Part shown: positions 1-11,932 of the stretch, piece by piece | Layout: each line of letters starts with the position of its first letter | Numbering within the stretch: position 1 is the stretch's first letter | Assembly: GCA_016748015.1 (NCBI GenBank) | Contig: JAAOMT010000591.1 | Coordinates: forward strand, 853,996 to 917,995 | DNA: 64,000 nucleotides | Reading direction: 5' to 3' | From: Geosiphon pyriformis | Lineage: Eukaryota; Glomeromycota; Glomeromycetes; Archaeosporales; Geosiphonaceae | Made by a program: the position numbers and the translations under genes | The notes under the pieces: generated by a model | The model's input: the letters and a program-made list of their open reading frames with translations, nothing else | Told to the model about the DNA's origin: nothing | The model's database searches: none

Positions 1-1853
1 GTATGGTAATTAACTTGGATATGGCCTTGTTTACCACAGTTATAACAGACATGCATCTTTTGCTGCCACAGCTAATTGGAGAATGTTGGAAGATGCGACT
101 GATTTTGGAAATGATTGGCATTTTCTTGATTATTGCATCATTGTGGAGGTTAATAGATTGGACAATTGTCAGCTAAGTATCCTTCTAATTTCTGATTAAT
201 TAAATCACTGAATTGTTTCAATTTGGAATCTAGTTCAGATGATCCATTTATTACTAAGTTTATGGCTTGAGTATGATTGGCCTCTAACTCTGCTGACTCG
301 AAATCCCTGGCATGTGTAACTGTGTCTTGAAGGGTGTTGGGATACAATGTGCATACATGTTGCAAGATGCTATTGTGCAGGCCATGGATAAACTGGTTGA
401 GAATTTGTGGTACTGTAAAATAGTTAGCATTGATTGCTTGAATCTGTTGCAGATTTCTATGGAAGCATCCCAGGTAAGTGATAACTGCTTCAGTTTTTCT
501 TTGTTTGATAGTAGTGAAAGTGTTGGCCAAGCAATTAATACTATTATTATTACTGAAATATCTCAAGAACTCCAGTTTGAATTCCTGGAAGGTTTGTGGT
601 TTGGCTGCTAAACTTTAATACCAGGAATCAACAGTATCCTGGAAAAAGTATGGGATTGCTTGGAGAGCTCTTTGGTTATCCCAGTTATTCACCATGATTG
701 CTTTGGCAATGTTATTGATCCATGCCTGGGCATTGTCTTCTTCACTGGTAAACTTCTCAAGTCTCATGATTAGTGCAAATGCCATGGATTGTTGTTGTTG
801 CTGTAGAGATAGTACTAAAGGCTGTTGAATTGGCTGTTGTGAATGTTGAATTGGTTGCTGGAGTGGCTGCTATTAAATCAGTTCAATAATCAGTTCAATT
901 GGTGGCTGATGGATGATGATTTCTGGAAATAAGTTTTGCTAATTGATTGTTTCGGGGTTTCAATTATCCTGAGTTGGCAGTGTCTGAATATTCGGAGTTT
1001 CAATTTCTGGGTTTTCTGGATTTAGATTTGGCTGGGTTTGAGAATTTGGGGTTTCAAATTCCGAGTTTTCAGTAATCAGATTCTGGTAAGTGAATTCTTA
1101 ATCCTCAGATTCTTTTTTTTCTTTTTTTTCTTGTTCTCCTTCCGATTCAGTGATTTCCCACAGACTCATTGTTCCGAAATCTGGTTGAGGTGGCAGAGAT
1201 TGAAATCCTGATGGTATTGGCGATCTAGATTTAAATTCTTCAAAATATTTGCCATATGGTCCTAATAAATCCTCTTTCCTTTGTTTACTTTGAAATGAAA
1301 ATTTTCCAAATGCTGATGTCGCAGTTGCTGTGAACGCATCTGTTGATATTATATTAATGGTGCTTCTAGGTGTATAATGGTATGATGAGTTGGTTGGTGA
1401 TTCAACCCTTGTTTTCTTCCAAGTAGGTGGTTGTATTTTTTGGGGTGTTATTGCTGGTGTTTGTAGTTTTTCTTTACCTTTACTTGCATAAATAATTGGG
1501 TATCTTTGCTGTGTGTGATATTCAATTTCTTTGTTGATTTCAGTGATGATGGATGTGAAATTATGATTTGTTGGTAGGCTGGTGTTTTGAATTAATTCAT
1601 TGTAAAAAGTTTCTCTTGCTGATTCAATATTTACTAATGTACCCAACAAATATGCAATTCTCTTGTTGACATAGAAATTGAAGGCTGATTCTGCTAATAT
1701 GTGATTATGGTTCAACCCTAAGTGTTGACAATAATATTGAAATAAGGATTTTGCAAATCCTAGATTGTTTGCTTCTATGCTTTCTGATTCTGCCACTTTT
1801 GGATGGGGTTGTTGATGCTGGTTTTCTGTAGGATTATACTTCACAGGGAGCAC
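1..1853 (-). pseudogene. gag pseudogene of gypsy element A
   Basis: Encodes the structural protein that packages element RNA. On the minus strand a helical leader domain (about 1,100-1,853) is followed by a Gln-rich linker, a capsid-like core (about 150-770, with stops) and a zinc knuckle at about 14-58 reading C-Y-N-C-G-K-Q-G-H-I-Q-V-N-Y. The canonical final Cys of CCHC is Tyr here. The upstream frame is open from just inside the LTR but has no ATG before the region of 1,170; the first codons are TTG GTG CTC within the presumed primer-binding site. Stops occur near 148, 600 and 870. Related leader domains occur in the two other gypsy elements of this window. Confidence 0.75.
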
Positions 1854-1857
1854 CAAA

Positions 1858-2766
1858 TGTTACCAATAATTATTTGGGATCTCAAGTTAAATAACAAACC
1901 CATAACTTGGTGTTCAAAGGACTGTTCATGTTTGATGATAATCTGAAGATTTTGTAGTCTGAAGATTTTGTTGGAGTTCTTTGTATAATGAACAGAGATT
2001 CAATAGTTGTTTTATCCATAGCTTTCTAGAATCACAATTCTGTTAATTCTTCTCTCAGTGTGATGGTCGGCAATCTTCTGGTAAGTAATCTGTAATTTGC
2101 TTTATGTGCTCTACTCATTTGCAGGGGTCTTTTACTAAGCAATCTTTGACATCAGTAATCTAGCACTTTTAATCAATTAGTATACAACAATAAAATTAAA
2201 GAAAAAAATAAAGCAAAAATAGAAAAATAAAGAAAATAAAAAAATAAAAAAATAAGCCAAGACAATGTGCAGATTAGTATTCATCAATAGCCATGATCAA
2301 GAGCTATTGTTTCAGTGTGGTTAAGTATCGATTGCTATCAACATGGAGTGTTGATAGTGAAAAGTAGATTTGGATGGTAAATAATTTATTTATTCAATAT
2401 TTTGTGAATGGGAGATTTCTAACTAAAGAATTCTGCTTTTTCTACTTCTAATGCTACCACTATATATACATAATTGATGTTCTATGAAATTGCTCACATT
2501 TCCGAGCAATATGCTATGATTTCTTGAGCAATGTGCTCTAATTTTCTAACATCGCTCCACATTGCTGAGCAATGTGCCATGTTTTCTGATATTGCTCTAC
2601 ATTTCTGAGCAATATGCCATGATTTCTGACATTGCTCCACATTGCTGAGCAATATGCCATGATTTCTGACATTGCTCCATATTGCTGAACAATGTGTTTA
2701 CATGTTCAATACTATTTTCTTATTGGTCTGCTATTTTCCATATCTATTTTCTTTTTATGAGTAACA
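1858..2766 (-). repeat. LTR of gypsy element A (909 bp)
   Basis: Begins TGTTACC and ends GAGTAACA, the TGTTA...TAACA termini shared by every LTR in the window. It aligns over most of its length with the solo LTR at 11,122-11,932. For the minus-strand element the U3 side is on the right; it contains a 40-bp tandem array followed, in transcription direction, by a TATA-like tatatatac at about 2,461-2,470. Confidence 0.85.
2551..2696. repeat. 40-bp tandem repeat in LTR U3, each unit with a small palindrome
   Basis: Three full 40-bp units (2551-2590, 2591-2630, 2631-2670) and a partial fourth, with degenerate units to the left from about 2,490. Each unit contains an inverted repeat around ATTGCTGAGCAAT that could form a hairpin or bind a dimeric factor. 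The position upstream of the TATA-like sequence suggests a U3 enhancer array. Confidence 0.85.
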
Positions 2767-2914
2767 CTGCTACAATTTTGTGCTTTTCTGTCTCTCTTAA
2801 TATAATGAAACTGGAAAACATGCTGAAAAGGCTTATTGCTTTGGTGTTGAATCTGTTAGTGTACTTTGATGGTTTAGTTTTGGCTGGTGGTGTACTTTCC
2901 AAACCTCTCTCTCA

Positions 2915-3480
2915 ATGACCAGTCTAATTTGAAAAATTGTCATATATAACATTAAAGATATAAACAATCTTGCTAAATAAGAAGATATTGTCTATTAGTA
3001 CAAAGAAATGAATAATTTGGTCTTCATTATCACTAAAACAAAATTGAGGGGTAAAATTCATTCTTGAATTATGAACAAGTTTGATGGTGTTTATGTTTTT
3101 ACTTCTGGTTTGGAATCTAGTTATCTGGGTTTTAGTGTTGCTGTTATAATAGATGTTGGTTTAGCAAAACATGTGTGCAAGATTTCAGAGATTGCTGATA
3201 GACTCTTGTCTATTAAGCTGTTTTTCAAGAATAAGTTATCCATTTCAATTTTGGAACTTTATATTGGTGTTGTTCTGGCTGTACATCTGTTTCAAGCTGG
3301 TGATATTAACTCTTTAATTGTAAAAACTATAGATAAATCTTCTTTTGTTATCTTGAATGAAGATTTCAATAAAAATGGTTTGCACAGATGTGCTAGTTTC
3401 AAGAAATTCTTTGACCTAAGATTAATTAATTCTTTGTCAAGTAGTTTGACTGCAAAGAATTTTACATAAAAAAATTCTAA
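2915..3480 (+). pseudogene. LINE copy 1 ORF2: endonuclease domain remnant
   Basis: An open segment at 3071-3469 matches the apurinic/apyrimidinic-type endonuclease of LINE copies 2 and 4, including the T-K-L region, the VFTSGL segment and a D-F-N motif where the intact family has GGDFN. ORF1 ends with TGA overlapping an ATG at about 2,917 (ATGA), as in copy 4. Broken by several stops between 2,930 and 3,070. Confidence 0.75.
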
Positions 3481-3823
3481 AAGTGCTGAAAAAACTATTA
3501 ATTACATATTTGTCTCCTTAAATTTAATTAGTGCAGTGGTTTGTTGAGATGTATTGAATGTTGATAACTATTTTGATACTAATTATCAAGCTGTTTCTGT
3601 GTTGGTGAGTCTGAAAGAATTACTAGATATGTGGTTGAATTTTTTTTGCAAATATGTAAATAGAGATTGTTGAAAGTTTAATTTTAAAAGTGCAAATAAT
3701 GCCAAATAAAACAAGTTTAAGAAAGCTTTAATGGCAAATACTGCTATGTTTTCTGATAATTTTTTGGTGTTTAGAAAGTTTTCAGATTTGGACATGATAT
3801 AGAATACTATTTATAAAATAATA

Positions 3824-5167
3824 CAGAGGGGTATAAAAAGTATTAGATACTTAATATAATATACAAAAAAAGCTATATATTCTAATACTATTACCAATTT
3901 AAGCCATACTTTTTTTATAATTACTTATAGTTATAATCTACAAATCAACATAAATTGCATCCTTATAAAACACAACAGTGGATTATATGTGTATATATAA
4001 AATATTAAACATTTTTGTCATGAAAAAATTTATCATATCAAATATATCTTGGAAAAAAACTTTCTTAATACTAAAAAGAAGAGATTATTTTAGCAAAAAA
4101 GTTAGAACATATAAACAGTGAGATTTTCACAACTATTGAATATTTATATTCTTCTGTAATATATGTATAAAGTCATATAAACTAAAAAAACTTCTTAAAA
4201 AACAAACAGACTGACCATAAATTTTTGACAAATGTACATGTAAACAACTCAAATATTCAATAATAGAGAATAAAAAAACTCACCACTAAACTTTTTCTCA
4301 AATATGATTGAATTTTATTAAAGATACCAACAAATTTATTTCTATACAAAATAAATTAGCTTAAAAAAGACTTCATTCATGTATTTCTTGTCTCAAGCCA
4401 TTAATTTTCAAATCAAATAAAGAAAACCATTTACAATGGGCTTGTACTTATGAAAATTGAATAGTAAAAGATTTTAAACAAGTTGTTTAATTAAATGAAT
4501 CTACATATACACAATTTAGAACTACAAGATTTGAATATATATGACATAAATCTTCTAAAGAGTTTCATAAGGATTGTATTACAGCCACAGTTAGAAAAAG
4601 CTTTGGTCACATGTTTTGAGGATGTTTTTCATGAGTTGGTTTAGGTTCTTTAGTTCCTTTGGTTGGTCATATTACTAGAGTTATATATCACAAAACCTTG
4701 GCTAATTATGTAATTTCTATGGTAAAACTTCATGCAAAAAAAACTAAAAAAAAGTTTTTTTTTCAGAAAGACAATGCACCAATTCACACATCAAAAGTTG
4801 CACGTTTTTTTTTATCTCTTCAAATGTTGAATTACTTTTTTGGCTAGCACAAAGTCCTGATATTACTCCAATAGAAAATTTTTGGTTATATATTGAAGTT
4901 AAAATTCGTTAACATAATTCACAACTCTCAAATATTGTGCAATTGAAACAGTGGGTTAAGAAAAAATGAGATGTAATATCTGCAAATTACTATCATAATT
5001 TGATCAAGTCTATGTTATATTGAGTTCAAGTTATTTTTGAAGCAAATGGAGGTCAAACAAAATACTAACATGTATTTTAATATAATAATAAAAAATAAAA
5101 CAATTCATAAGTTAATTCTTTTATATAATATATTATAAAAGTGTCCAATATTTTTTATACCCCCCTG
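3824..5167 (+). mobile_element. Tc1/mariner-type DNA transposon relic (1,344 bp)
   Basis: Flanked by TA at 3822-3823 and 5168-5169. Terminal inverted repeats of about 23 bp (left CAGAGGGGTATAAAAAGTAT, right complement CAGGGGGGTATAAAAAATAT, a few mismatches). Size, TA target and transposase remnant are all typical of Tc1/mariner. The flanks rejoin into continuous LINE copy 1 sequence, showing precise insertion into the LINE. Confidence 0.92.
4290..5060 (+). pseudogene. Tc1-like transposase pseudogene (DD34E)
   Basis: Catalytic-domain remnant of a cut-and-paste transposase. Readable blocks in order: an N-E-K-E-N-H-L-Q-W-A block (about 4,420), a block where the usual first catalytic S-D-E-S reads N-E-S (about 4,495), a G-L-G-S-L-V-P-L block (about 4,640), K-D-N-A-P-I-H-T-S-K with the second Asp (about 4,768), and S-P-D-I-T-P-I-E-N-F-W with the catalytic Glu (about 4,853). 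Several stops and at least one frameshift near 4,840. The first Asp is replaced by Asn. The N-terminal DNA-binding half (3,850-4,290) is too decayed to read. Confidence 0.85.
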
Positions 5168-5325
5168 TATATATGTTAGCTGGAGAAATTTTTAAAAAAA
5201 AATGGTTTAAGAACTATGATAATATCTTTACTAAATAGTTATCGAGATTTCACAAACTAAAACTTTTGGTATTTAAAATTGTTAAGGCCTTTTGGTTAGC
5301 CTTTTATGATAAGTTTGCATTATTA

Positions 5326-6585
5326 CTATGGTGCAAACCATTTATAGTCATCAAACAATTTATATAATTTTAAATTGTATCTAGTCTTCCAATTTTAATA
5401 ATATTAAAAAACTAAACTGTAAATATGTTAGATTAAGTTCTTCTCTTTCACATTTACGGTTTAATTTTTTGAATTATATTATAATTTATAAAGTTATTAA
5501 AGTTTAAAATTAGCCACTTTTATTATTAATCTTTAATTTTCGGATGCCGATCAATCAGATTTTAGCCAATCAGCAATCACTAAAGTCACGTCACCACGTG
5601 ATAAATCATCGAAGTATTATCATTTTCAGAAAGGCTTTCAATTAATATTAATCTAATCTTTAGATGGTCACTTTTTTATAAAGATATAATATCTCTCGGC
5701 CTGCGTGTCTTCTGCTGGTGACACGGCACCATTAACCATGAATATTCCATTCACACCACCACCATATTCGGTTGTCATTATTGGAACAGAAACCAGATAT
5801 CAATATTGTTTACACCAGGCGTCAAAGAAATCGTAAAAGTACTATGAGCGATTGTCGGAGAATTTGGGAATGTCATCTGCGCTCTATTTGTAACCTTGCG
5901 TTATTATAATGTGGATACTTACTTTGAATTCACAAATAACCTTTCAATGATTATAATGTTGCGTTTCAAAGAATTGCTTGGATCTAAGAGATATACGAAA
6001 TCCCCTGTAATAAAGATTTCTGGTTAAATTTAATATTTGAATGATGAATTATACCAAAGAGAAATATAACGACTAAAATACCTATCGTGTATTCGACCGA
6101 ATCATGATCTAGTTTTAAAATTGGTTTCCTAGGTTGTAAAAGGAATTTCGATTGTTGAATATTTCAACAAATTATTAGAATGTGATATATAATAGCTTAT
6201 CACAATAATCAAGAAACTTACATCAGTTGGTGTTAATTTAGGGGAATCAGATTGGAATTGAAAGATCTTTGGCTTTACCTTGATTGAGAAAACTGAAGTT
6301 GTCTTAAAGCCCATAACCTTGAATAGCTCTTTTTTGTTAGTGTTGTACATTTTCTAACGAGTTCGTTTTGATGCAAAAAATGTATGAAACGTATTAGTTC
6401 AAGTAGATAAAACCCAGATTTTTTTGTAAAAGCCTAATAAACTTCTTACTTATAAATAATATATTAAAAACACATGTATATTAACCAATAAAATTTAATT
6501 ATATAAATAAAAACACGTGAAGATCGTCATTTAAAATTTCGGACTGATCTACATTTTTGATGATTATAAATGGTTTGCACCATAG
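5326..6585. mobile_element. TIR DNA element (1,260 bp) carrying intron-containing host-like sequence
   Basis: Starts CTATGGTGCAAACCATTTAT and ends with its complement. The terminal inverted repeats are 30 bp with a single mismatch, and TTA lies immediately outside both ends (5323-5325, 6586-6588), a 3-bp target duplication as seen in PIF/Harbinger (TWA) or CACTA-type elements. No transposase is recognisable inside, so it is non-autonomous. The interior has much more CpG than the surrounding LINE and contains gene remnants on the minus strand. The flanks rejoin LINE copy 1. Confidence 0.85.
5778..6350 (-). pseudogene. captured multi-exon gene fragment inside TIR element
   Basis: Minus-strand exons separated by GT-AG introns: exon 6350-~6224 starting M-Y-N-T-N-K and ending T-P-T-D before gtaagt; exon 6128-6082; exon 6004-5923; exon 5883-5778. 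The last three join in frame and give ...H-D-S-V-E-Y-T-I-G-D-F-V-Y-L-L-D..., I-I-I-I-E-R-L-F..., ending at TAA (5780-5778). The Y-T-I-G-D-F-V-Y-L stretch followed by I-E-R-L-F resembles the start of a BAH (bromo-adjacent homology) domain; this is tentative. The first exon does not join the second in frame, so the gene is a fragment, a pseudogene or mis-modelled. The introns argue for DNA-level capture rather than retroposition. Confidence 0.5.
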
Positions 6586-7430
6586 TTAAATGAGAGAGTT
6601 TTGATGTTGTTAATGCTTCTGTGGTAAAATTTCTTTTTCTTTCAGAGTCTTATTTTGCTGTTATTAGATCTGTTTTGGCTAAGGTTAAAAAATCTTATTG
6701 CTTCTCTAAATTGCTGAAATTAGAGTGTGTTAGAGAATCTCAGATTAGGTTAGCTATTAATAAAAAATAGAGAATTTTGTAGTAAACAAAGACCATACTA
6801 TCAGAAGTATATTAGAGCAGCCCTTTTGCAAAGTAGTATTAAACCATCTGATTATTGATAATAAGTTAATTCTGGAGCCTGATCTTGTCAAGTCCAAAGT
6901 AGATGTGATTATAGAAGACTAAACTTAGAAGCATAAAATGGTGACAGATTTTTTTGATGATTGATCTTATTAGTATTAATCTTTGGATTATGTTTTTGAT
7001 AATGTTTTTTCAAATATGATGTGTTTAGTTAGTTTTAATGAGATGTTCAATGTAATCTCAGCTCTGTTTGATGAAAAGACTATTGGTCTCTCTAACATAT
7101 TAAATAAATTATGGAAGCATTGTAACAAATCTGTTTTGAATATGTTTTTAATGCTTTTAAACTCTTATTTGACTTGTAAGTTGGTGTCTGGTTCTTAGAA
7201 AAAGGCTTAAGTCTTAATAATTTTAAACTGTATAAGTAGGATGATATTTTTATGAATATTTAATCTATTGCTTTAATTAAAACAGCTTGCAAAGTTCTTT
7301 TTAAAATTCTTTTAGACAGAATTTTTTTAGCTTGTAATACTTTTGATGTTCTCTGTGGGAATAATTTTTCTGTTCTAAAAAGTACAATAATACAATCTCC
7401 TATTTTTGTTATTGGTTTGATAATAGAGGA

Positions 7431-8842
7431 TGTTATTATTAATGGTTTTTGTCATTATTAGAAAATATTTCTTAGCTCAACTGGTAATACACATTACCAT
7501 AATTATGTTATTGACTATAGCATATTGTGGGTGTATAGACTATTTCAATAAGTAGAAGAGCAAAAAAGAGTTTGTGATAAAGTCATTAAAAGTAAAAAAA
7601 AGTATTGTTATTATTATTTGTTTTTGGACAAAAACCAATCTTAGGTATTTGAAAAGGAAAAGAAAAGTTATATCTCTTTATATGTATCAGAAATACAATC
7701 AGCAACAAGAAAAAACCAAAACTACTTAAGAAAATTGTAACCAGAATTCTTTCAATTAGTCATCAAAAGAGTGTGATATTTAAATACCTGCTTTGAAAAT
7801 GAAGTTATAGAAATTATAAAAAAGATTATAAAAGTCAAACATAACTGAAATAGATTTTGCTTAAACTTTTTATTGTTAAGACCACTTTCTAATAACATGA
7901 TACTTTATTACTTATTTTTATATTTAACAACTTGTTCAATAAAACAAGACTTAATGTGAAATGATGATAACACATGATTTGAAAGATCAGAAGTAATAGA
8001 ATAACTTGAAATGATGATAACAAGTAACTAAAAGATTATAAACAATGTAATTCCAAATGGTGATAAAAAATATGAGAAGACATACTTAAAATTGTAATAA
8101 CAAATATTTAGAGCATAGAAAAAGAGAAAAGAGTGGAAGGAATAGAGGAAAGAACTAACTGCTTACTATAAAACTATAACAAAGAGTTGGCTCAATATTG
8201 AATTAATGCTTTTTTGAGCTAACAAAGAGGCTATATATATAGCTAAATTATATCAGATCTATATACTATATTAAGACTATTTAAGATACATCAATTATTT
8301 ATACATTTTAATTTAATCAATTCATGATAAACTTTACTCAACATGTTATTTTCTCAGAGCTAGTAATTTTTAGATAATCAGATTTAGATGGCTGGATCTA
8401 GAACATTATTTGTAAATTAATGATATCAATTGTGATTATGATCAACATAATCAGAAGTAGATCAATTGATTACATTTCTTGGTAACTACTTTTAATCATT
8501 AATTGTAGATTTGAAATGTTAGATTGTTTTAATAAAAGCATATAAGAATTTTGGAGCATAACAAAGCCTGTTGTTATCTGATTATATGCATCAATCATTT
8601 ATTTCTATTGGTGTTTCTTAATTTGTCAAGATTTCTTTGTATCCAACTTAATTAAACTGTTGGCTTGTGCCATATTTCTTTGTTGTAATTAGATTGATTG
8701 TTGATTATTTATTTTCAAATTGTTGGCTGATTTTGTTGATTAAATATGATGATGTAAGTTTTTTTTGCATGATTTTAATATTAATTTCTATTGTATGTGT
8801 TGTAATTTTTGTATTGAAAAACATGAAAATTTTCCAGTAACA
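7431..8842. repeat. Insertion in LINE copy 1, possible solo LTR
   Basis: LINE copy 1 is continuous up to about 7,430 and resumes at 8,843 in the same RT segment, so about 1.4 kb is inserted. The insert begins TGTTATTATT and ends CCAGTAACA, matching the TGTTA...TAACA LTR termini of the window, but no clean target duplication is visible and no second copy is present. No coding potential seen. Confidence 0.45.
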
Positions 8843-9874
8843 ATGTCTTAGAAAAAAACTGTGAACTGTGACTGGTTTTGCAGAACATGCATAAAACTTA
8901 TAATTCTGTTGAATAGAAACATTTCAAGAAAAGTTTAATTAGGATTAAAATATGTGGCAGATTTATTAGATTTTTTGGTAGTATTCATAATAATCAGATT
9001 AACAGAGTTATGATTAATTTTAGTTTGACTGGTGATTATTGGATTCATAATGGGTTGGATTAAAAGAAAGTTTTCTTACTTCTTTTTTGATACATATTTT
9101 ATGATTCACTTTTGTGTGAAGTTAAGAAACAAAAGAGTATATGGTTATAAGTTGAATTTTTATTATGTTGTCAAAATTAGCTAAGCAAAATCTCAGACTG
9201 AATTGATCTCTTTTCTTACTGCTAATGTGTTTGTTGATGATACAATTTGAGTTGGTAGTAGTCAGACTGCTACACAGTACATTTTCAGTATTGCTAGTAA
9301 ATTTTTTAGAATTAATGACATTTCTATAAATAATGATAAGACAGTAACCATTTTAATTAACTATAGGATTGTGAATTCATTTTTGTCTGTCAGTGACATG
9401 TCTATTTTTGTTGCCAAAAAAGAGAAATCTTATTACTATCTAGGCATTTTTTTTATCTTTTAAGAGTTTGTCAAAGTCTAGCTTGGTTAAAATATATTTA
9501 GATCTCCAGTTTTTTGCCAATTTTGTTTTGAAAAAAACAATTTCTGATAAGCAGTTTTTGTATCTGGTATTAGCAGTCTTTTATTTCATTATTAGCTACA
9601 GGACTCAATTCAGTTTCATTTCTATTGGTATGTGTAATAAATAGAACACTTTGATTTACAAAGCTTAAAATCTAAATTTGGTTTGCCATTTGATTTTCTC
9701 AATGATACAATACACTATTTTTCTTTATATAGTTTAAAAACTTTTAAACAGATCCAAGCAGAAAGCAAGTTGGCTTTTGTTGTTTGTTTTGCAAATTCTA
9801 TTGGAGTTTTGGGTTATTTTTTTGCATATAAGTTACATGACCTGCAGATTCTTAGCTAACATCCATGCTATCTT

Positions 9875-10720
9875 TTGTTTTTTCTGGTTTATATTAATAT
9901 TAATCTGTTAAATAATTTCTTGGCTGGTATAATCTGTATTTTTCTAAAGTATAATTTGTCTTTGGGTAGTCTTACAACCAATGCTTTTTGTTTTTGGACT
10001 GGTACTCTTATATCACTTGTTCTTGGTAGGTCAATGTATTTTAAGTATATCTTTTTGCTTCAATGGTATAAAATTGCTTTTGTGGACCAACTTTGCAATC
10101 ATATTGATATAGTTTTTAATTGGAAAATGTTCAAGAGGTGGAAAAAGTTGGATCCATGTGGCCCAGTTTCCAATTGGTTTAAGCTTTTAGTTTGTTTTCT
10201 TAATGGTATGACTTCTTTTCCTGTTTGTTTTCCTTTTTTAAAAGACATTGGCTTGTTAAATATTCTTAATTTTTGTGAATTTGGAGTTGTTTGTGATCAT
10301 TTGTTGGGTGTTGATGCCAGTTGTCTTTCTGTCTATACAGATGGTTCTCTGTGTGGTTTGGAAACTGTTAATTTAAGGACTAGTGCAGCTGTTTTTTTTG
10401 AAAATATTAATTTTGGCTTAGGTATTAGGATCTCTGGCTTGGTGTTTCTGGCTTGGTGTCTTCTATTATAATAGAGTTGTATGCTATTTCACTGGTGCTT
10501 GAGTGTGTTCTTCTTTTTAGTTCAATTCAACTTTTCTCAGACAGCCAGACTGCTTTGAATGCTTGCAGATTGGAATTGGGTTTAGTATGTCTGAACTTCT
10601 AAAACAGGTGTTGAGTCAAATATTGTCATATTGTAAACATTATTTGTGAAAAGAATTTGGATGTTAGCTGGCATAAAGTGAAAAGTTATTCAGGTGTTTC
10701 AGACAATAAACATGTTAATG
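9875..10720 (+). pseudogene. LINE copy 1 ORF2: RT C-terminal region and RNase H remnant
   Basis: An open stretch to 10,471 matches the region before and into RNase H of LINE copy 4, including the Y-T-D-G-S motif with the first catalytic Asp (about 10,335). The S-D-S-Q equivalent reads S-D-S-Q-T (about 10,538). The G-x-S-D-N motif follows at about 10,695, where the active copy would read G-N-D/E-R-A-D. A frame change and stops separate these parts. Confidence 0.7.
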
Positions 10721-11121
10721 TGTTTATAAAAACTGTTTTCTTCTCTAATTGGTATCTTCTCTATCAAATTAAAAGACATTACATTAGGGCTGGTGATGAT
10801 ATTGTTTTTGGTAATTCTAGACATTTTGTTTGTAATGTTTTTTATTCTATTTATCATACATGCTGGAAGATTGGTTCTGGTGCTTGGGTTGTAACAAACA
10901 GTCTACATACAGATGTTGATTGGTTTAGATTATCCTTGGTGTGACATTCTGATTTCCACTTGGCTACCAGTTTTATTAGTAAAAATACTGCTGATTCTTG
11001 CATGTATTTTATAAAGACTTTACATTACCAGTTTTCTGTTGCTGTTTGTAAGTATTTGTATAACAGGTGTTATTCCAATATAATATGTTTGTTCTGTGAA
11101 GATGTTGAGATCTCAGACCAT

Positions 11122-11932
11122 TGTTATAAGTGATTATTTGGAGTCTTAAATCAAATAACAACCTGTAACTTGGTGCTCAATTGATTGAATAATGTTGGTG
11201 GTTTCTGAAGATAATATTGACCTGAAGGTTTTGTTGTGAAGTTCTTTGTATAATAGACAAAGATTTAACTAATAGTGTTATTTATGGCTTCTTAAAACTG
11301 CAGTTTTGTCAATTTTTTTCTTAGTGTAATGGCTGGTAATTCTCTTGGTAAGCTATCCTCAATTGAGTGTTCTACTCTTATTCCTGGGTTTTTTACCAGT
11401 TACTTTGATGTCAGTACTCCATGCATTATTCTCTTTTAATTAATTAGTATACAACAAGAAAATCACAAAAATGAAATAAAAAAAATAAAAAAAATAAAAA
11501 AAAAATAAAAAAACTAAGCCAAGACAATTTGCAAGTTAGTATTTCATTAATAGCCATAATCAAGAGCTATTGTTCTAGTGTGGTTAAGTATCAATTATTA
11601 TCAACATAAAATGTTGATAATGAAGAGTGAATTTGAGATATTGAATAATTATTTATTGATATTTGTGATGTAGAAAATTGCTTAGATTAAATCTAAAATA
11701 GAGAGATCTCCTTTTTCTACTTCTAACACTACTGCTATATATACATAATTGAAATTTCTTAATTCCTCAATTCTTCACATCTGGAATCCTGTAATTTCTT
11801 TTGAGAGGATCCTGAAATTTTTGGAATCTTGCAATTTCTCTTGAGAGGAATCCTGGAATTCTACATTTACTATAGCTACTTCTAATTGGCTAATTTATAT
11901 GCTAATATACTTCCTATATTTTATGAATAACA
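11122..11932 (-). repeat. Solo LTR of the element-A family, nested in LINE copy 1
   Basis: TGTTATAAG...GAATAACA, flanked by CCAT on both sides (11118-11121 and 11933-11936; an extra A makes ACCAT possible). Internal sequence aligns with 1858-2766. The pre-insertion site can be read in LINE copy 2 (about 37,618-37,632), confirming exact insertion into the LINE zinc-finger-like region. Strand is given by similarity to the LTR of element A. It represents LTR-LTR recombination of a lost element. Confidence 0.9.
11782..11862. repeat. Two-unit ~40-bp tandem repeat in solo LTR U3
   Basis: Units at about 11782-11821 and 11822-11862 start TGGAATC and contain ATTTCT..TTGAGAGGA. It lies at the same LTR position as the unrelated 40-bp array of element A, just after the shared tatatatacataattg segment. 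Confidence 0.75.

Larger units (their letters stand above)
1..2766 (-). mobile_element. Ty3/gypsy element A, 5' part (LTR + gag), truncated by window edge
   Basis: Reading on the minus strand there is an LTR (2766 down to 1858), a candidate primer-binding site just inside it, and a gag-like reading frame running to the window start and ending in a zinc knuckle. Protease and pol are outside the window. The element sits near the 3' end of ORF1 of LINE copy 1: the LINE resumes at 2767 with sequence matching the end of ORF1 in LINE copy 4 (about 59,960-60,081). The LTR belongs to the same family as the solo LTR at 11,122-11,932. The reading frame has several stops, so the copy is presumably dead. 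Confidence 0.85.

Noticed and set aside
2551-2696. Evenly spaced 40-bp repeats resembling a CRISPR array
   Set aside because: Units are contiguous with no unique spacers, inside an LTR of a eukaryotic element.
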